From NCBI GenBank assembly GCA_020086605.1, contig JACBWW010000020.1, positions 16,770,776-16,834,775 of the forward strand: a DNA stretch of 64,000 nt. The letters run 5' to 3'. The notes under the pieces were generated by a model. The model did no database searches, had not been told where the DNA came from, and saw nothing but the letters and a program-made list of their open reading frames with translations. The translations under genes and the position numbers were made by a program. Shown here piece after piece: positions 24,591 to 38,200 of this stretch (position 1 is its first letter; the number at the start of each line of letters is the position of its first letter). This DNA comes from Lanius collurio (lineage: Eukaryota; Chordata; Aves; Passeriformes; Laniidae).

Positions 24591-27411
24591 CCTACCAGGA
24601 GGCTGGTGAGAGTCGTAGGGTTCTTTTAAAAAGGGTAATGATGGAAAGGAGACACCAGCATTGCAACTGAATTTCAGAATAACCCCTATCAGATCAGTCA
24701 TGGTTCTCTTACTGAGGGTGTGGGGGTGCATTTGTAGTGTTTCTACAAGAGCAGATACATCCTACTGCACTATTCATGGGGAAAACACCTCATTTACTTT
24801 AGCCTGAAAGACATGTAGGAGAAAAACTCAGTTCAGTTTGTTCACAGCATGAGTTTACCTTAAATTCTAACACAGCCATTGTGGTGGTTGAGTTAGTGAT
24901 GAACGTGCGTGCTGTTCACAGGGCAGGATGCACTCCTGCCACGTGTGACACACGGGTGTCAGCAGGGCGATGCTCATGTGTCCTTCATTTGTGGAAATGG
25001 TGAAATTTAAAAACTCCCAAGTCTTTACTTGGGGACAGAGTGTGACAGGGTGAGCTATGTACCCATCATTTTAATTTCTGATATTTGCCACATGCTCATC
25101 CTAATAAAATCCAACTTCCCTCAGTTTTCCCTCAGGTCTTTTTGAGTAGCTCAGAGATGGGAAATGCAAGGGCAGATCCAGCTCAGAGGTCTGGCTGATT
25201 TTTGTCTAGCCCTTAGATGCTGTCAGTTTACAGACCACCACTGCAGCTTCCTTTATTTGAGTCCTTTCTGGAGGATGGTCTGAAATGAAATTGAGAGAAG
25301 GCCATTTTCTAAGTGCAAAAGCTCTGGAAAGGTGTTTTCATGTATTTCGTTTCCTAAGCTGACAGGAGCTTGGCTAGAGGAGCTTGATGAAGAAGGTGGG
25401 GTACATTCAACCAACGTTGTCTCTTAATTACTAATTCTATCTTGGTATTGCTAGGCAGAAAAATATAAAATATTTTTCAATTTATTTGTTTTATTTGCCC
25501 TGTTTATTAATTTGCACTTCATTTTCTCATTCTGGGCAAAGAAAGGAATTTATCCTTCTTCATTCATATTACTAGTGACAGAATCTTCAGACATCCATCT
25601 TCAAAATACACTATTTATTAGTGTAAAAAGAAGTGCTTTTAAAATGAAATGGAAATTATTCATACCTGATTTTATTTTGCTTATGGGGTTTAAATTCAGG
25701 CAAAGTTAGTCTAAATAATGCCCTTTAGACAATGAAACCCTGGCAAATATCTCTTCATATTATGAACTGTTACCCAAAGGTTCAGTGATGTGGCAGTCAA
25801 TAGATACACATATCTATATCCACTTTCCCTGTGGCTAAATAAACTTTTAAAGAAAATGCTCCATTAGCTCCTGATCATCAATCTTAATGTAATAATGGAG
25901 CTGTTTAAACTCAGATAGTCTTCTCCCAGCTCCCCTCCCAACCACCACCCCATTCTATTAAATATTTACATTGTAATAACTCAGTAGGGTTTGTGTTTTG
26001 GGGTTTTTTTCTAAACTGAAGGCCTGTAAGTGGGTGAAAGTATTTTAAAGCAGGGTGAGACTGAAGGGACGTGACATGTTATTGAATTAAGGGCCTTAGA
26101 AGGTGAGGGCTGTGCAGTCATAAATTTCAGGAATGCGGATGTAACTCTCTGAATGTGTATATGAAGTTGACAGAGTTTGACAGCTACCATCTGTGAACAA
26201 TAATGTATAGAGCAGCAGGGCTACATGATGCAGACTGGAATGTACCTATCAGGCTCTAAGGACTATAACAATTTACTACTCATTATCAGCGACTGTGGTC
26301 ATGATTAGCTGCAGGGGTTGGAATGAAACTTGGAAATTATGAGAACAAAGTTTCCCTTGTTAAAGCAGAATAATTAGTTTAATACATATGAGGAGAAAAC
26401 AGGCAGGAGACTTCCTTCTTTTTTCTGCACATGAAAACTAAAAAAAAATGCATAGTGAAAATGGATAGACTGTTACCTCTTTCTGCATCACTTGAAATAT
26501 GAGAAAATGGTTATTTTGTATTCATTCCCTTACTGTTCCAGGACTTTCCACAACTCTGCAACCTTTGCAGCATAGAAAGGCAATGACATAATTACATGAT
26601 AACTGTTAATGTTCCATTCATGTATCAAAGCTGCTTTCTTGTGGACTCTACTTTCCTGTGTTCCATCAGAGCATAGCATTGCGGCCAAAAATATACCTTT
26701 GAAGCATGGAATCTAGCAAGTAAAATCTCCATTTAAAAAAAAAAAAAAAGGTTCTTTGCTGTTTTCTCAGTAGTTTGTATTGCAAACAACTCTGTTTTCC
26801 CACAGGTTCATATTTTTTTCTTGGTAGACACCTTAAAATACAGTGCTGCTGGAGCCGCAGAGAAATACTGTGAATTCTCATTTCAGGTTGCCCAAGTACA
26901 TTGTGTGTCAAGACTGAGAGATCTCTTATTGCTTAGTATAAATGCACAAGGGTCAGTCCCACTGGAAATTGTTTATTTAAGCTGAGAATCTGTCCCAGGA
27001 TATCAAGGAAATTATCAGATAAGAAACAGAAAACATACAGTCTCCACAATGCATATCTCAAAGCCCAAAATAATATATATTCCCATTCTTTTCCTGCAAA
27101 CATTTGCTTTTCTTCCACAAATGACATTAATCCTAGTCTACACACATTAGTCAATAGTGAACTCCGACAGCAGTTTAAGCTTCAACAACAAGGTGCCCTG
27201 ATTTCTAGGAAGGGCATTTGACTTTGAAAAACATCCAGCAAAAACAGCACATTGAAAGAGAGAAACAGCAGGAAGTCTACTGAGCAAGAACAACATCATC
27301 CATCCTCTTTTAACAGAAAGAGAAAGGTTAAGGTTGGTTTAAGAAGAATGTGTGACCAGACAAGAAAATTGTAGTAAGCAGTTCCTGTGATAGATGGTTT
27401 AAATTTAGTTG
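24591..27411. other. Noncoding, nothing recognised
   Basis: No exon or repeat was identified. 26010-26360 is a less repetitive, balanced-composition block that could be a conserved noncoding element, but conservation cannot be judged from one sequence. Confidence 0.5.
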
Positions 27412-27480
27412 TTCCTGCCTGGGGTAGGGGTTGTAGGGTTGGACTATGTGACCTTGTTGGGCTCCTTTTACAGATATTTT
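27412..27480 (+). repeat. CR1 LINE 3' end fragment
   Basis: The CR1 tail pattern 'gttcctgcctggggtagggg', 'gggttggactatgtgacc' and 'ttgttgggctcctttta' is present, without the terminal 'gattctatgatt' repeats. A short diverged copy. Confidence 0.65.
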
Positions 27481-30400
27481 AATAGGGAAGGATGAGGTTA
27501 TTTCTCACTTGGAGAGGTTGTGTGTTTTTTCATTATCTGCTTTAGAGAAATGTACACCAGTGAGGGCATCAATAGAAAGCCATTAATAAAGATATGTTTT
27601 ATCCCTGAAAAGTGACTGACTTACCCAGACCTGACTTCAAGGTGTGTCTGCCACAGTCACAGACATGCATCTTATCTCACAGATAAACAAGTTCTGAGTT
27701 GGCACCTCTCTAGTGTCTGGTATGCTTGTTTGTGCCCTGGGATGGCTGCAGGCTGAACATGCAACAGCAAAAGGCTGCAACAAGCAGGAAAACCTGAGAC
27801 TCCTTGCTCTTGTGTTCCTCAGCTTGATGGGAAATTTTGCTTACACCAGTCAATGCATACATAGCCTGACTAGCAGATCAGATTGTTTTCTGAAAGCATT
27901 ATTTTCAGCTAAATAAAGTGAAAAGAAGTCAGTTTAACATCTAACTCAACATTCTGAAAAAATTTCCTTGCAACAAGCTGTATCTCAGAAATGGAAGGGA
28001 GGTGCGTAGGTTAGGTTTTTGATGGAAATGGTTTGTGTTCCAGTGGAGTAAAGCCCATTTTTTTCAACTAGCTCTAACTACCCATGTATAAAAATAGATC
28101 CCGAACAGAATAAACATGCATATGGCTGTTACTGGTGTGGGAAGGAGCAAGGAGTGTAATGATTCAACGCTGTAATGAGTTATTTTGATAATGATAAACT
28201 TGGGTTGTATCTTGTATAATTGTCAGGTAAGTGATAGCCACTAGACCTACAAAACATGGACACAAAAATCTGCTTCTTCTTGTGCTACTGATGTGTTATT
28301 TTGTGCCTTGCTTTCTTGTTCAGAGCCTGCCTAGGTGCCTGTGAACCTAAATTAGTGGCATCAACTTCCTTTCTCCCCTTACATTAGGCTTCCCTATTGC
28401 TTTGCCCTATTTGTACAGCACCTGCCCTAGCACAAATAATAGTCTTAATAATGATTGTTTAAAAATAAGTTAATCAATAGGTAGCAGATGCTAACCAGAC
28501 CTTCTGGTCACTACTTGCTAAGCTGGACTTGGAGCACTCTAAAGACAAAGAGTTTTACTGATTATTTCTGATCTTGTCTCATTCCTCAAGTGATTTAAAT
28601 CACCCATAGAGACACAGGCTGCCAAATATCTAGTTAAAAGTGCCAGTCAGGAATCTTGGGTCTTAGTGTTCTGAAAACTTCCATCCCTGTAGATCTTTTC
28701 TAACAGATCTGTTCTCTTGGTATCATAGCTAACATGGATGTGATATACAAAACAATCCCCCTGCTAACTGTGTGTGATAACGTTTGATGTTGCATGTGCG
28801 TCAGTTTTGTCTGTAGCCTTTTCAGATTTCAGTGGGTGAGGGAGAGCTCTGTTTATTAGGCACAGTTATCACTCACATCTACAGACAGAAAATATGCCTA
28901 CACAACCTGATGGACAGACATGGGCTGTCTGGAGCACAGAGCAGCAAACCGAATATAAACTCTCCTGGGGCAGTCTCTGTGCATGTTACAGACACATGCT
29001 GGTGTGGAAAGCCCTTTCTACCTGCTATGTTTTTGATGCTATTGTTATCTGTAGTAGCAAGATAAAAGCTTGTTGAGGATTGCCACACTATTTTGTGTCC
29101 TTTATTTTGCTGTGTGGACATTTCCAAAGGCACTGAAGCCTTTGAGGCTATAGCAGCCCGTAAAAGAGAACCATTTTCTAAGCCTGCCATTTTAATGCAG
29201 GTAATCTACTGCATTCCTTCAAAGCAGTAAAGAAAATAGCAATGGGACTGAAATTGCCTGTAATTTTCCTCCTAGCATTTTGTAACAGGAGTATTTCTAA
29301 GTTACTTTACCTCTCTTTTTTATGTAGCTGCAATTCCTGAGGTTTTGGGATCACATTCCTCTGAAAAGTCTTTCTTTACATGCTTTAAAACATCAGTAGT
29401 ACATTAAATCTGGTAGAGAAGCTACCAAACAGCTTAATGCAAAGTTACAAGTGTTTCTTATCTTTACCAGTGTTTGTTCCTCTCCCCATTCCAGCAAGCC
29501 AGTAAGGTAGTGTGTCTGGGCAGTCTGATCTTATTCTCTATATTTCCTGCTTGCTCATTTTAAAACCTGTCAGCCAGAAATTTGTCTTACAAGTTCCCCC
29601 AGCTCCTAGTTTTCCTTTGCATTCAAGCTGTCTAGTAGTGATTAACCAACTTGTAAACACAGTTGGAATTACTACCAAAAATGGGTCTAACCTAAAAGAT
29701 GGTTATCTCAAAGGGTTTTGTGGCTACTTCATGCCCTGTAAGTTTAATCTCAACAGCTTCCAGAGTTAACACATTAATTTCTGTGATGTAGTTATGGGGG
29801 TTGTTGAGATTTTTAACCTGTCTTGTTACTTTTGCTTAAGCAATAAGTTTCTGAAGATATTTTCAAAATGTACAACATCAGTATAACTTAGCAACTATTT
29901 TTTGGTTTTCAATGATTTTCACTATTCCATGCTTTTCTTTCCCTCTATTCACAAGACACCTGTAGATCTCAGAGGACAAAAAGTTAGTTCTCAAAGATAA
30001 GCTACCTTATTGTTGCCTGCCCTTGCAAAACTTACTTTTAGTTTTACTGAACACAGCTTTCTAAAGTGTTTTTATTTCCATTCAAAGATCTGATATAAAA
30101 CTTAACCTTTGTGCAGGGTTCTAATATGTTGAATATGCACTGATCTTTGAAAAGAAGTACAAGTACCTTTTATTCTGTGTAATTTTTGTTTTATTTTACT
30201 TAGTTATTTCTAAGATGGTATTTCTCAGGTTTCAGGTACAAGTCAGACTTTAAGATACAAGTATTGTGGTTCCTGTGAATTTAATGTTTAGTGACATCCC
30301 TGGGTACCCAGAAAATGGATTCAACCTAATCATTTTAATAAGAATTTTAATAATGAACAGAAGGCATGAGCCTTCAAAAATGGGCTGGAGCAGCATTAAA

Positions 30401-32100
30401 CATCTCTGGCAGACAGGGCAGCATTAGCAGCAAGCCTGGGATGCAAGACACATGCAGGCACGCTGCCCTGTCCCCATATCCTGGCTACTGGCTCTCTGCT
30501 TATCAAATAAGAAATAATTGAACTTGACCTTCACTCCCTCTGAGCATCTCAGAAGTCTGGATCACTGTCAGTCTCTATCCCCTGCTGTTCTCAAAAGCAG
30601 ACTTGGGGCAGGGGGAGAAAATGAACACCACAGAATCCATGTACTTGCCCAGGACCTTAACAAATTCACCCATCCCCTCAAGGTGGTTACTGTTAGGCTG
30701 CATTGCTGCTGAGTTGGCAATTTTTGATGCCAGCACTGCAGATCTTACCTTGTGACTGCAATAGTCACAGGACTGGTCTGTGAAGTCACATCTTTGGACA
30801 ACCCCTGATTCCATCTAGCATGAGAGAGCTCCAGGGGAGGTCTGGGCAGTTGCCACAGTGCCTATGACTCATTGTAATAATACAGGCTGACTTGGGCTTG
30901 CATCCAGTTCTTGCTCTACTGAGAGATAGAAGGTTTCATTCAATAGGATGGCAGCCCCTACCTGTCCACCTTGAAGTATGAATGAATCATTGGTTTGCCT
31001 CTGCTCATATGGGCTATGGCATTCTAGCAACAGTCATTGTTGCTAAAGAAAACTTTTAATTTTCAAGAGAAGGACTCTTCATATTAATTATTCTCACAGC
31101 TGGGATGGATGTATACAGCTCCCAGAGTCCTTTTACCATTCAGAGTTAATAAATGCCAACAAAAACTTCTCTATTTCATTAAATAACAAGTACAGTTTTT
31201 AGTTGTTTGTTTGGGATTTTTTTCTCTGAATACTCAGTGCTGTAAAGCATTGGCTGAAAATATATAAACTCTTCTGGAGCCAATGCCTTATTTCTTCAGC
31301 TGAATGTTGTCATAATGGATGACACAGAGAAGCACTTCATTGCATGTTTTCTCTCTCTCTGGCCCTCTGAAGCTTGTTTCTTGTCTGTTCTATCACTCTG
31401 CTTTGAGAAAAGAAGCAGGAAATGCCCTGTCTCCATAGAAGTATTCAGTCCAGGGGAGCAAGATATGGCTTTGACTCATCTCTGGCTGAGGAGAGCACTG
31501 AATGTAGGTCTTCTGCTTTCTAGAGGAGCACTGCAGCCTCTCCTGTGTCATGGGCTGCCATAGGCAGTCTCTATCATTCTGCCCTCTGAAGAGAAAAAAG
31601 TGAGGTGAAGATCTGCATTCAAAGGACTGACCTGTGTCTCTGAGTATCACTATCCTCAAGTGTCTTAGTAAAGCTGGGTCTAAAAATCTTCACAGCATCA
31701 GTGTTCGTACAACCAAGATCATCATGTGACCCTTTGGACATAAGGAATGGACTGGCTCTGTATCTTTCCTACTAACTGTCTGATAGCCAAGTCCCTGAGA
31801 AGCTCTGCTGGGCCACAGAAAGTTCTGTGGATGTCCTCCTGAAGTTGCTTAGGCCACCCCCAGGAGAGGATGACCAGCATGGACAACAGGGCAGGCAAAG
31901 TCTCCAGACTTTTTGCCTCATCTTTGATTTAGCTGCTGATAGGTGGCTCTGCCAACTTGCCAAATAGACAAAAGTTAATCCCTCCTAGGGAATCAGGGGA
32001 CTTCATCCCAGAAAGCTCCTCCAACTTTCATTCTTAGCCAGCACATCCCGGCCTCACTTGCACTTCAAAAGCACCTGCACATTTATTTTTGCAAGCCACT
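27481..32100. other. Noncoding, nothing recognised
   Basis: Intergenic sequence with only short chance ORFs. Confidence 0.55.
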
Positions 32101-32109
32101 ATTTTACTA

Positions 32110-32240
32110 AGGATGTATCACACCTTGATAGTGCTTTTCATCCACCCATCTTTGTGTTCTTGATGGTGATGTGGAAGGAAGATTATCGCCTCATTCCAGA
32201 GATGGGGAAAATGGAAGATCAGGCAATTCAGTTTGCTTTA
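32110..32240 (+). repeat. MIR-like core SINE fossil (second)
   Basis: The segment 'gattatcgcctcattccaga' then 'gatggggaaaatggaagatc' follows the MIR pattern of 'attatccccattttacagat' and 'gaggaaactgaggcacagag'. It is preceded by an 'agtgcttttcatc' block resembling the upstream MIR body. A 68-codon plus frame here (32058-32264) is the repeat and not a gene. Confidence 0.5.
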
Positions 32241-35200
32241 GATATAATTCAGAAGTGGAAGTAATACAGCATCTAGGTGAATGTTTCACTATTTACGGCC
32301 AGTTGGAGAAGCCTAACTACATATTTTATAGTTAGGTGAAGAGCAGAGCATGTTTTAGAAATGCACACTCTGTGGCCACAATTAATACACCCCATAATAT
32401 CTATCAGCAGACTTAGAGAGTGGGAATGAAGAAGAAAGGAGAGGAGGAACTATCCTGGCTTTCTCAAAAACAATGAAGCGCTGACTTGGGTTTTCTGCAA
32501 TTAGGAAATTACCTGCATGTACTTCTTCCCCTAATATTATTTTTGTGTACAGCATGTTTCCTCTTGTTAAAGCTGGTTGAATCCTGGGGATTTCAAGAAG
32601 TAAGTATGGAGAAAGGCACTAGCAGGAGGCCTAAGAAACCTCCTGGAGCAATGGTGCTGATTCACAATCTCATGTTTCTTGTACCAGTGGTCTTGTTTGG
32701 GGTTTCTAGCAGAGCCACACTAATCTTACTCTGTCTCTCAAAAACAAGCATGCACCACAAAACCGTAGCCCACTAGTACTTGTTACAGCACATACTGCTT
32801 CCATTTATCTCCTTGAAAGATACTGCATTTCTTTACCCGCAGTTTTTCTTCTCTGTGGGCTGAGGTATGTCTGAGCTCGGGGGAGCTTGCTTTGGCTGTG
32901 GCTATGCTGTGTGCCATCTGGGTCTTCTCTTTCTTCACAAAGGGCTGCAAGGCAGGACATGTCAGCTGAATTTGGCAGGCAAACAAAAGCCATTTGGATA
33001 CTATAAGAAAAACAACTGCTCCATGGTTTGGAAGCTCTTGCTGGATCGCATGGTGAATCAGAGCGTGTCCCTTACTGTTTCACAACAGCTCTGCTCCCAA
33101 GAGCACAGCCGTGCAGCAAGGCCAAAAACAAGCCTTGTGGTGTATGGATTTTCGTCTTGTAATAACAGCTTCATTTTCTAGACATGAAGTACATGTCCTC
33201 CAGTAATATATGATGAAATGTCAATTGTACATATTCTGTATCCAGCCTCATTGCCTGTGCTGGCAGCCTCTCCTTGGGAGCCCTGCACACCTGTCATGCT
33301 TAAGTTTCCTCATATACCCCCTGACAAAGCCATGCCTGAAGCCACAAGTTTCACCTACAATCCACCAGCAGTATCTTATGTGATCTTTATGGCAACTAGC
33401 CAGGGGGAAATACGTGACAGATGTTGAGGGGACAAAAAAAATTCAGAAAAAAAACCCTTGTGAGAGTGAACAGACCAACTTGCTGTGAGAGACAGGGCTT
33501 CCTGACCTCAGACCCAGGCCATTCATCCAATTTATGGCACCACTGCAGTGTGCCAGTGCCCATGCCACTGGTAAGAAGATCATGAGCAGATGCGAACCCC
33601 AAACTGGAGCTGTCTCTGCCTTCCTCTTGGCACCACTGGGATGGCAGCTGTCTGCTATCTGGGGTGTCCTATCAGCACTGGAAGAGGATGGGGGAAGCTC
33701 TGGCTTCTTGCCCAGCAAGCTCTCAGGTGTGCAGGGGCCTGGCATCGAAGCGTGCAGGAAAGCCACCAATACAGGGGCTGTGCTTTTGGCTCAGGACACC
33801 AAAAAACTGCTCAAGGTTTAGGGTAGGAAGGTAGACAAGTGTGAGGGCTGGGTCCACTGTGTGACTTTGTATGGTAAAAAGGCGGTGGTAAGGAAAGGCA
33901 TGGGAGTTTGACTGGGTTTTGCCTGGTATTAGGCTGGGGGAAACAAAGATGGAGCAAGTAGATCAGGACATGCTTCATCCTGAGGTGTGACCAGAGGCAG
34001 ACCCATGATCGCTGCTGTTCAAGGTGTTGGCCATCTCTTTACATTTTAATTCCTACTGCTGCCAGTGATGGCACTCAACTTTGGGCACCTCAGGTCCAGG
34101 AGGGCACTCACTTCCTGGAGACCCTGAGGCAAGACCACCAAGCTCCAGAATCCCTGATGATGTCAGTAAGCTTCAGATCTGGCCATGGACAGAGGCTGGG
34201 CTGAACTGAGCTAAAGAGAAATGTTTCTTACTTCTTCTGCTCATGGCAACAGCTATTCTGTTTTCTGAAGCAAGTGAATCCTGTTTGTGTTTCCCTCTGC
34301 TGCTTGGATCTCAGGAGCCCATAGCTGCTGGCAGAGCTGGGAGGTGAGGCTGGCAGTAGGCTCACCTCAGTCCATAGGCCCTGTTGCACATCACTGCTGT
34401 CACTTTTGGTGACTGACAGAATGCCAAGGATGTAATGACTGTAACAACTACCTGCAAAACATATGTCTGTATGGCTCTGTCTAAGAAACCTATGCATTGT
34501 GGACTACAAAACATTACAGTGTGAATGCATTCTTCCCCAGCCCCACTTTCCAGAGTACTGCCATGAGGCTCCATACCCAGCCTGCCTGTAGTGTCCTTCT
34601 CGTTCCCCATCACAAGTGCTGGCTGCAATTCCCTTCCTTTGCAGAATTTGTTTTCCATTCTCTATTTGTTGGATCCTTCTTCTATCATATTCAAAGACTT
34701 TTTCCCTGAGAATATGTTGGGCAATTTTTAAAGTGCTAGTGGAGCTATAGGCCTGAAAGATAAACCAAAACTCACATAATTTGCCTCTGCATTTTATTTA
34801 AAATGGTAAGAAATTACAAATAAAATATCCTTCCTTAGTACTTCCTTGCTAACTAAAAGACAGCCTGTCCTAGTGTTAGGAAAAATGGTAAGCTAAATTG
34901 ACATAGATGAGTTGCTGTACAGCTTTCAGAGAGCCTTAAAAAAAAAGGTTTCTTTCTGTGAATGCAATCTTTTGTCATAACTTTGAACAAAGTTCTCCAC
35001 TTCTACAAAGAATTTAGTAGTCAAAAAAAAATAGGACATCCATTATTAAATGTAAATGTTGGTTTAGAAAACACTGTATGAGTAGAATGTGAGAAAATTA
35101 TGCTTTATTGTAACATTTGTTTTGTTTTTTCCCCTGGAGTACTTTTACTGAGCACTGACCTTTTTTTCAGGAGTTTTTATTTCAGAGTTAACATTACAAT

Positions 35201-38200
35201 CTCTCCCAGATCAGTAATAATGTAGTTGTACTGCTTGCTGAGAGGACAGAAGAATGAACTGCAACTTCAGTTTTTTCATAGCTGATTCATAGACCAAAAG
35301 AGAATGAATCTTTTATGTACCACTGCCTCCTGGTATTTTGAAAGAACACATATTTTGAAACAGCTGAGATTGCAGTTACTGTTCAAATACAAGTGAAAAA
35401 CATTCTAGTTACGTGTTAATGTTTTATTCATCGCTATATGGGATATTAATACAATATGATTCCACTTCTCAGTTAGAAATCCTATTATCAGTTTATGATG
35501 TTTCAGCTATTTCAGATGTCAAGACATTAGGCAGCTGTTATCTATATCTACAGCTAAGTAGTGTGGCTGGAATAACACCTCATTTGACTGGTTCTCTGAA
35601 TTATTTTTGTGCAAAACCTATTCCCTTTCACGCCCATGGGAAATCAGGAAAGATGCTGACAATAACTACTGGGGAGAATTACTATTTGTAGTTAGACCTG
35701 CAGATACAGAGATCCTTTGTTTAGAATGCAGTAAAAACCAATATGTATCAAATTTCAACATCACCTAATTTTCCAGTAGTTAGTTCTAATTGGAACTGCT
35801 CTTAAGCCTTACTTATTACACAATATTTTTCTATTGCTCTTAGCAAGCATATAGCTTACTTTACAGCTAGCTTAATGCTGATTCTTAGTATTCTTTTCAG
35901 CAATTTGAAATAATGTCTTGGGTCACAAGTCAGTCTTGGCCAGAATTCCTTTTCAGTATAAAAGAAAAAAATGTGTTTTACAAACACAACTGTGAAAAAG
36001 CATGAATTTTCCCAAACTTTCTACATACATTTTTTTATAACTTCAGACTAAGGGAATGCATTCTGTAGTCTGTAATTCTATTCCCATACAATGAAAATTA
36101 ATGTAAACTTTTATTTATATCAACAGTGGAATTAAACTTCTAGGAAAACACATACTGCATTTGTAATACAGTGGTATATAATGAGGCATTTTCTTACACA
36201 CTCAAATAAAGAGATAAAGGGTAGTACTTCACATTTAAATGCCCCTTCATCTTAAATTTAAAGTGCAGTATTTCAGGTTGACACTCATGGAGACTGTAGC
36301 TCCAATCCTCCCTTTGCCAGTTAATATGTAAAGGCAGAGAAGTCCTGAGGTCAGACAATGCCCACTGGTAGCTAAGCTGCCCTGAACCAATTGCTCTGCA
36401 ATCTGCTCCAAGCACAGGAAAATGTCCCTGAAGCAAAAAGCACAGAGCTGCTGTGAGGTCTCATCAGGAGCAATACTGAAATGAGGATAAGCCATTGGCT
36501 GTCTTGATGGTTTAGGTTATATCACAGAGATTTTATGTTTTGTAACAACAAAACCAAGCCCAGCCCTACCTCCTGAATGCTGGCTTGACTGGTGCTGAGA
36601 GCCCTGGAGGAGCCCAGTCACTTGCTGGCATGTGTAAGGCTGCCATCAGTCCAAGCCATCTGTCCTGTCTGAACAGGGGGCAATTGCTGTGGTGTATTAG
36701 AATGCCTTCTGTGGCCATCCCATAATAGTGCAACTCCATGGAAACCAGAAATTAAGGAAAACCCACATTAAACAAACAGATCCAGATGGAAATCCCTCTG
36801 CCTTTAGCCAGCTGGTTTGTTCTGTGGCCTTCAGTACTCTCAAAAAAACTTGCTGCCCCAGCATGCACCCAAGAGAGAGATCCTTCTCAGAGAAGTTAGT
36901 TTAAGCCCAGGTTTTCTTTCACATCTTCAGCTGTGTCCAGCAATAATTAGTAGTGATTACAGCTTTATTTTGGACAGTGTGAACAAGAAACTTCCCCTCA
37001 GGTTGTAGTTCAGTCTAGTTTGAATACAAATACTTCCTAGGCAGCTGGATAAAACTTACCCCAAGCTATGGTGCACCAGGGCATGGCGTACCCAGGCGCA
37101 GTCTGTCTGAGGCTCTTGCATCTACAGCTTCTAACTAGAAGTTAGAAGATAGGCTGGTCTCTGTTAGCATTTTTCTTTCTCATTTGGTGGAGATTTCTGT
37201 GGTTTCTTCAGAAGAAAACATGACTAGTGTACTCATACGTTGAGGCCTTTTACATTTGTTCATTTGTTTTTGAGAAAGCAATGAGACTGAGTGAAAGGTA
37301 AGTTGTAGTTCAGCCACAGAAACACATCTCCAGGCTATTCTGGGCAAACAAGATTATTTCTTTTCAGAATTCCTGAATATTTTGGGCAGAAGGCAAAAGT
37401 GCTCTGTCGTAGCTTAAGAAACACATGGAAATGTTTTCCTTCTATCTGTAAGTGATGCTTTTCTTTCTTCCTAATATTAATATGACATTATACCTTTACA
37501 TGTGCAATTGAATGTGCAGCAGCAGCAGTGTTCCCTTTGACTTGGCCAGCCGTGCAGTTCCCTGCAGGCTGCTGGGGGAGGCCATGCCAGGGTGAAAGGA
37601 GGAGAAAAGCTGGCGGCTGGTGGAACCAGGGCCCCATTTCCTTCCTCGCCTGGGGACCCATTCCAGCCATACCACGCCACAGCACTGCAGGTAGCATGGG
37701 GCAAATAACTCTGGGCTCTGAGCAAGAAAGCAAATACAAAAATGACCATGAAAATTGCCCAACCAGTTAAATCTGGTTCCAGCCGGGAACTGAAGCTCTA
37801 CCTTGAAACACTTAAATCCCATTTGGATGGCATAGATTTACATTCCAGATGAGGAATTAATGGCTTTCACACAATATCCTCAGCAGAGATGCCCCAGCAT
37901 ACCAACCTCTGTGTTTTTGGTAGATGGAATTTGTAATTCCTCCAGGAGCTGCATTCTTCCAAGTGTTACTTCTATTTTTGGACTGACTACTTGCTTTATT
38001 TAGGGGGAAAAAAAAGAAACCAAAAACCTGTGCTCTTGTCAAACTGTAGATGCTATATGAGTCATCTATAAAATAACACTAAACCATACTTCTCTGTTGT
38101 GGTGCAGTTCATCATCATCATAAAAGAGTGTATAGAAAACAAACATAAATGACAGAGTCTGCTCTTAAGCTTCCTGTGTTTAATCCTTGTGCATACTTAG

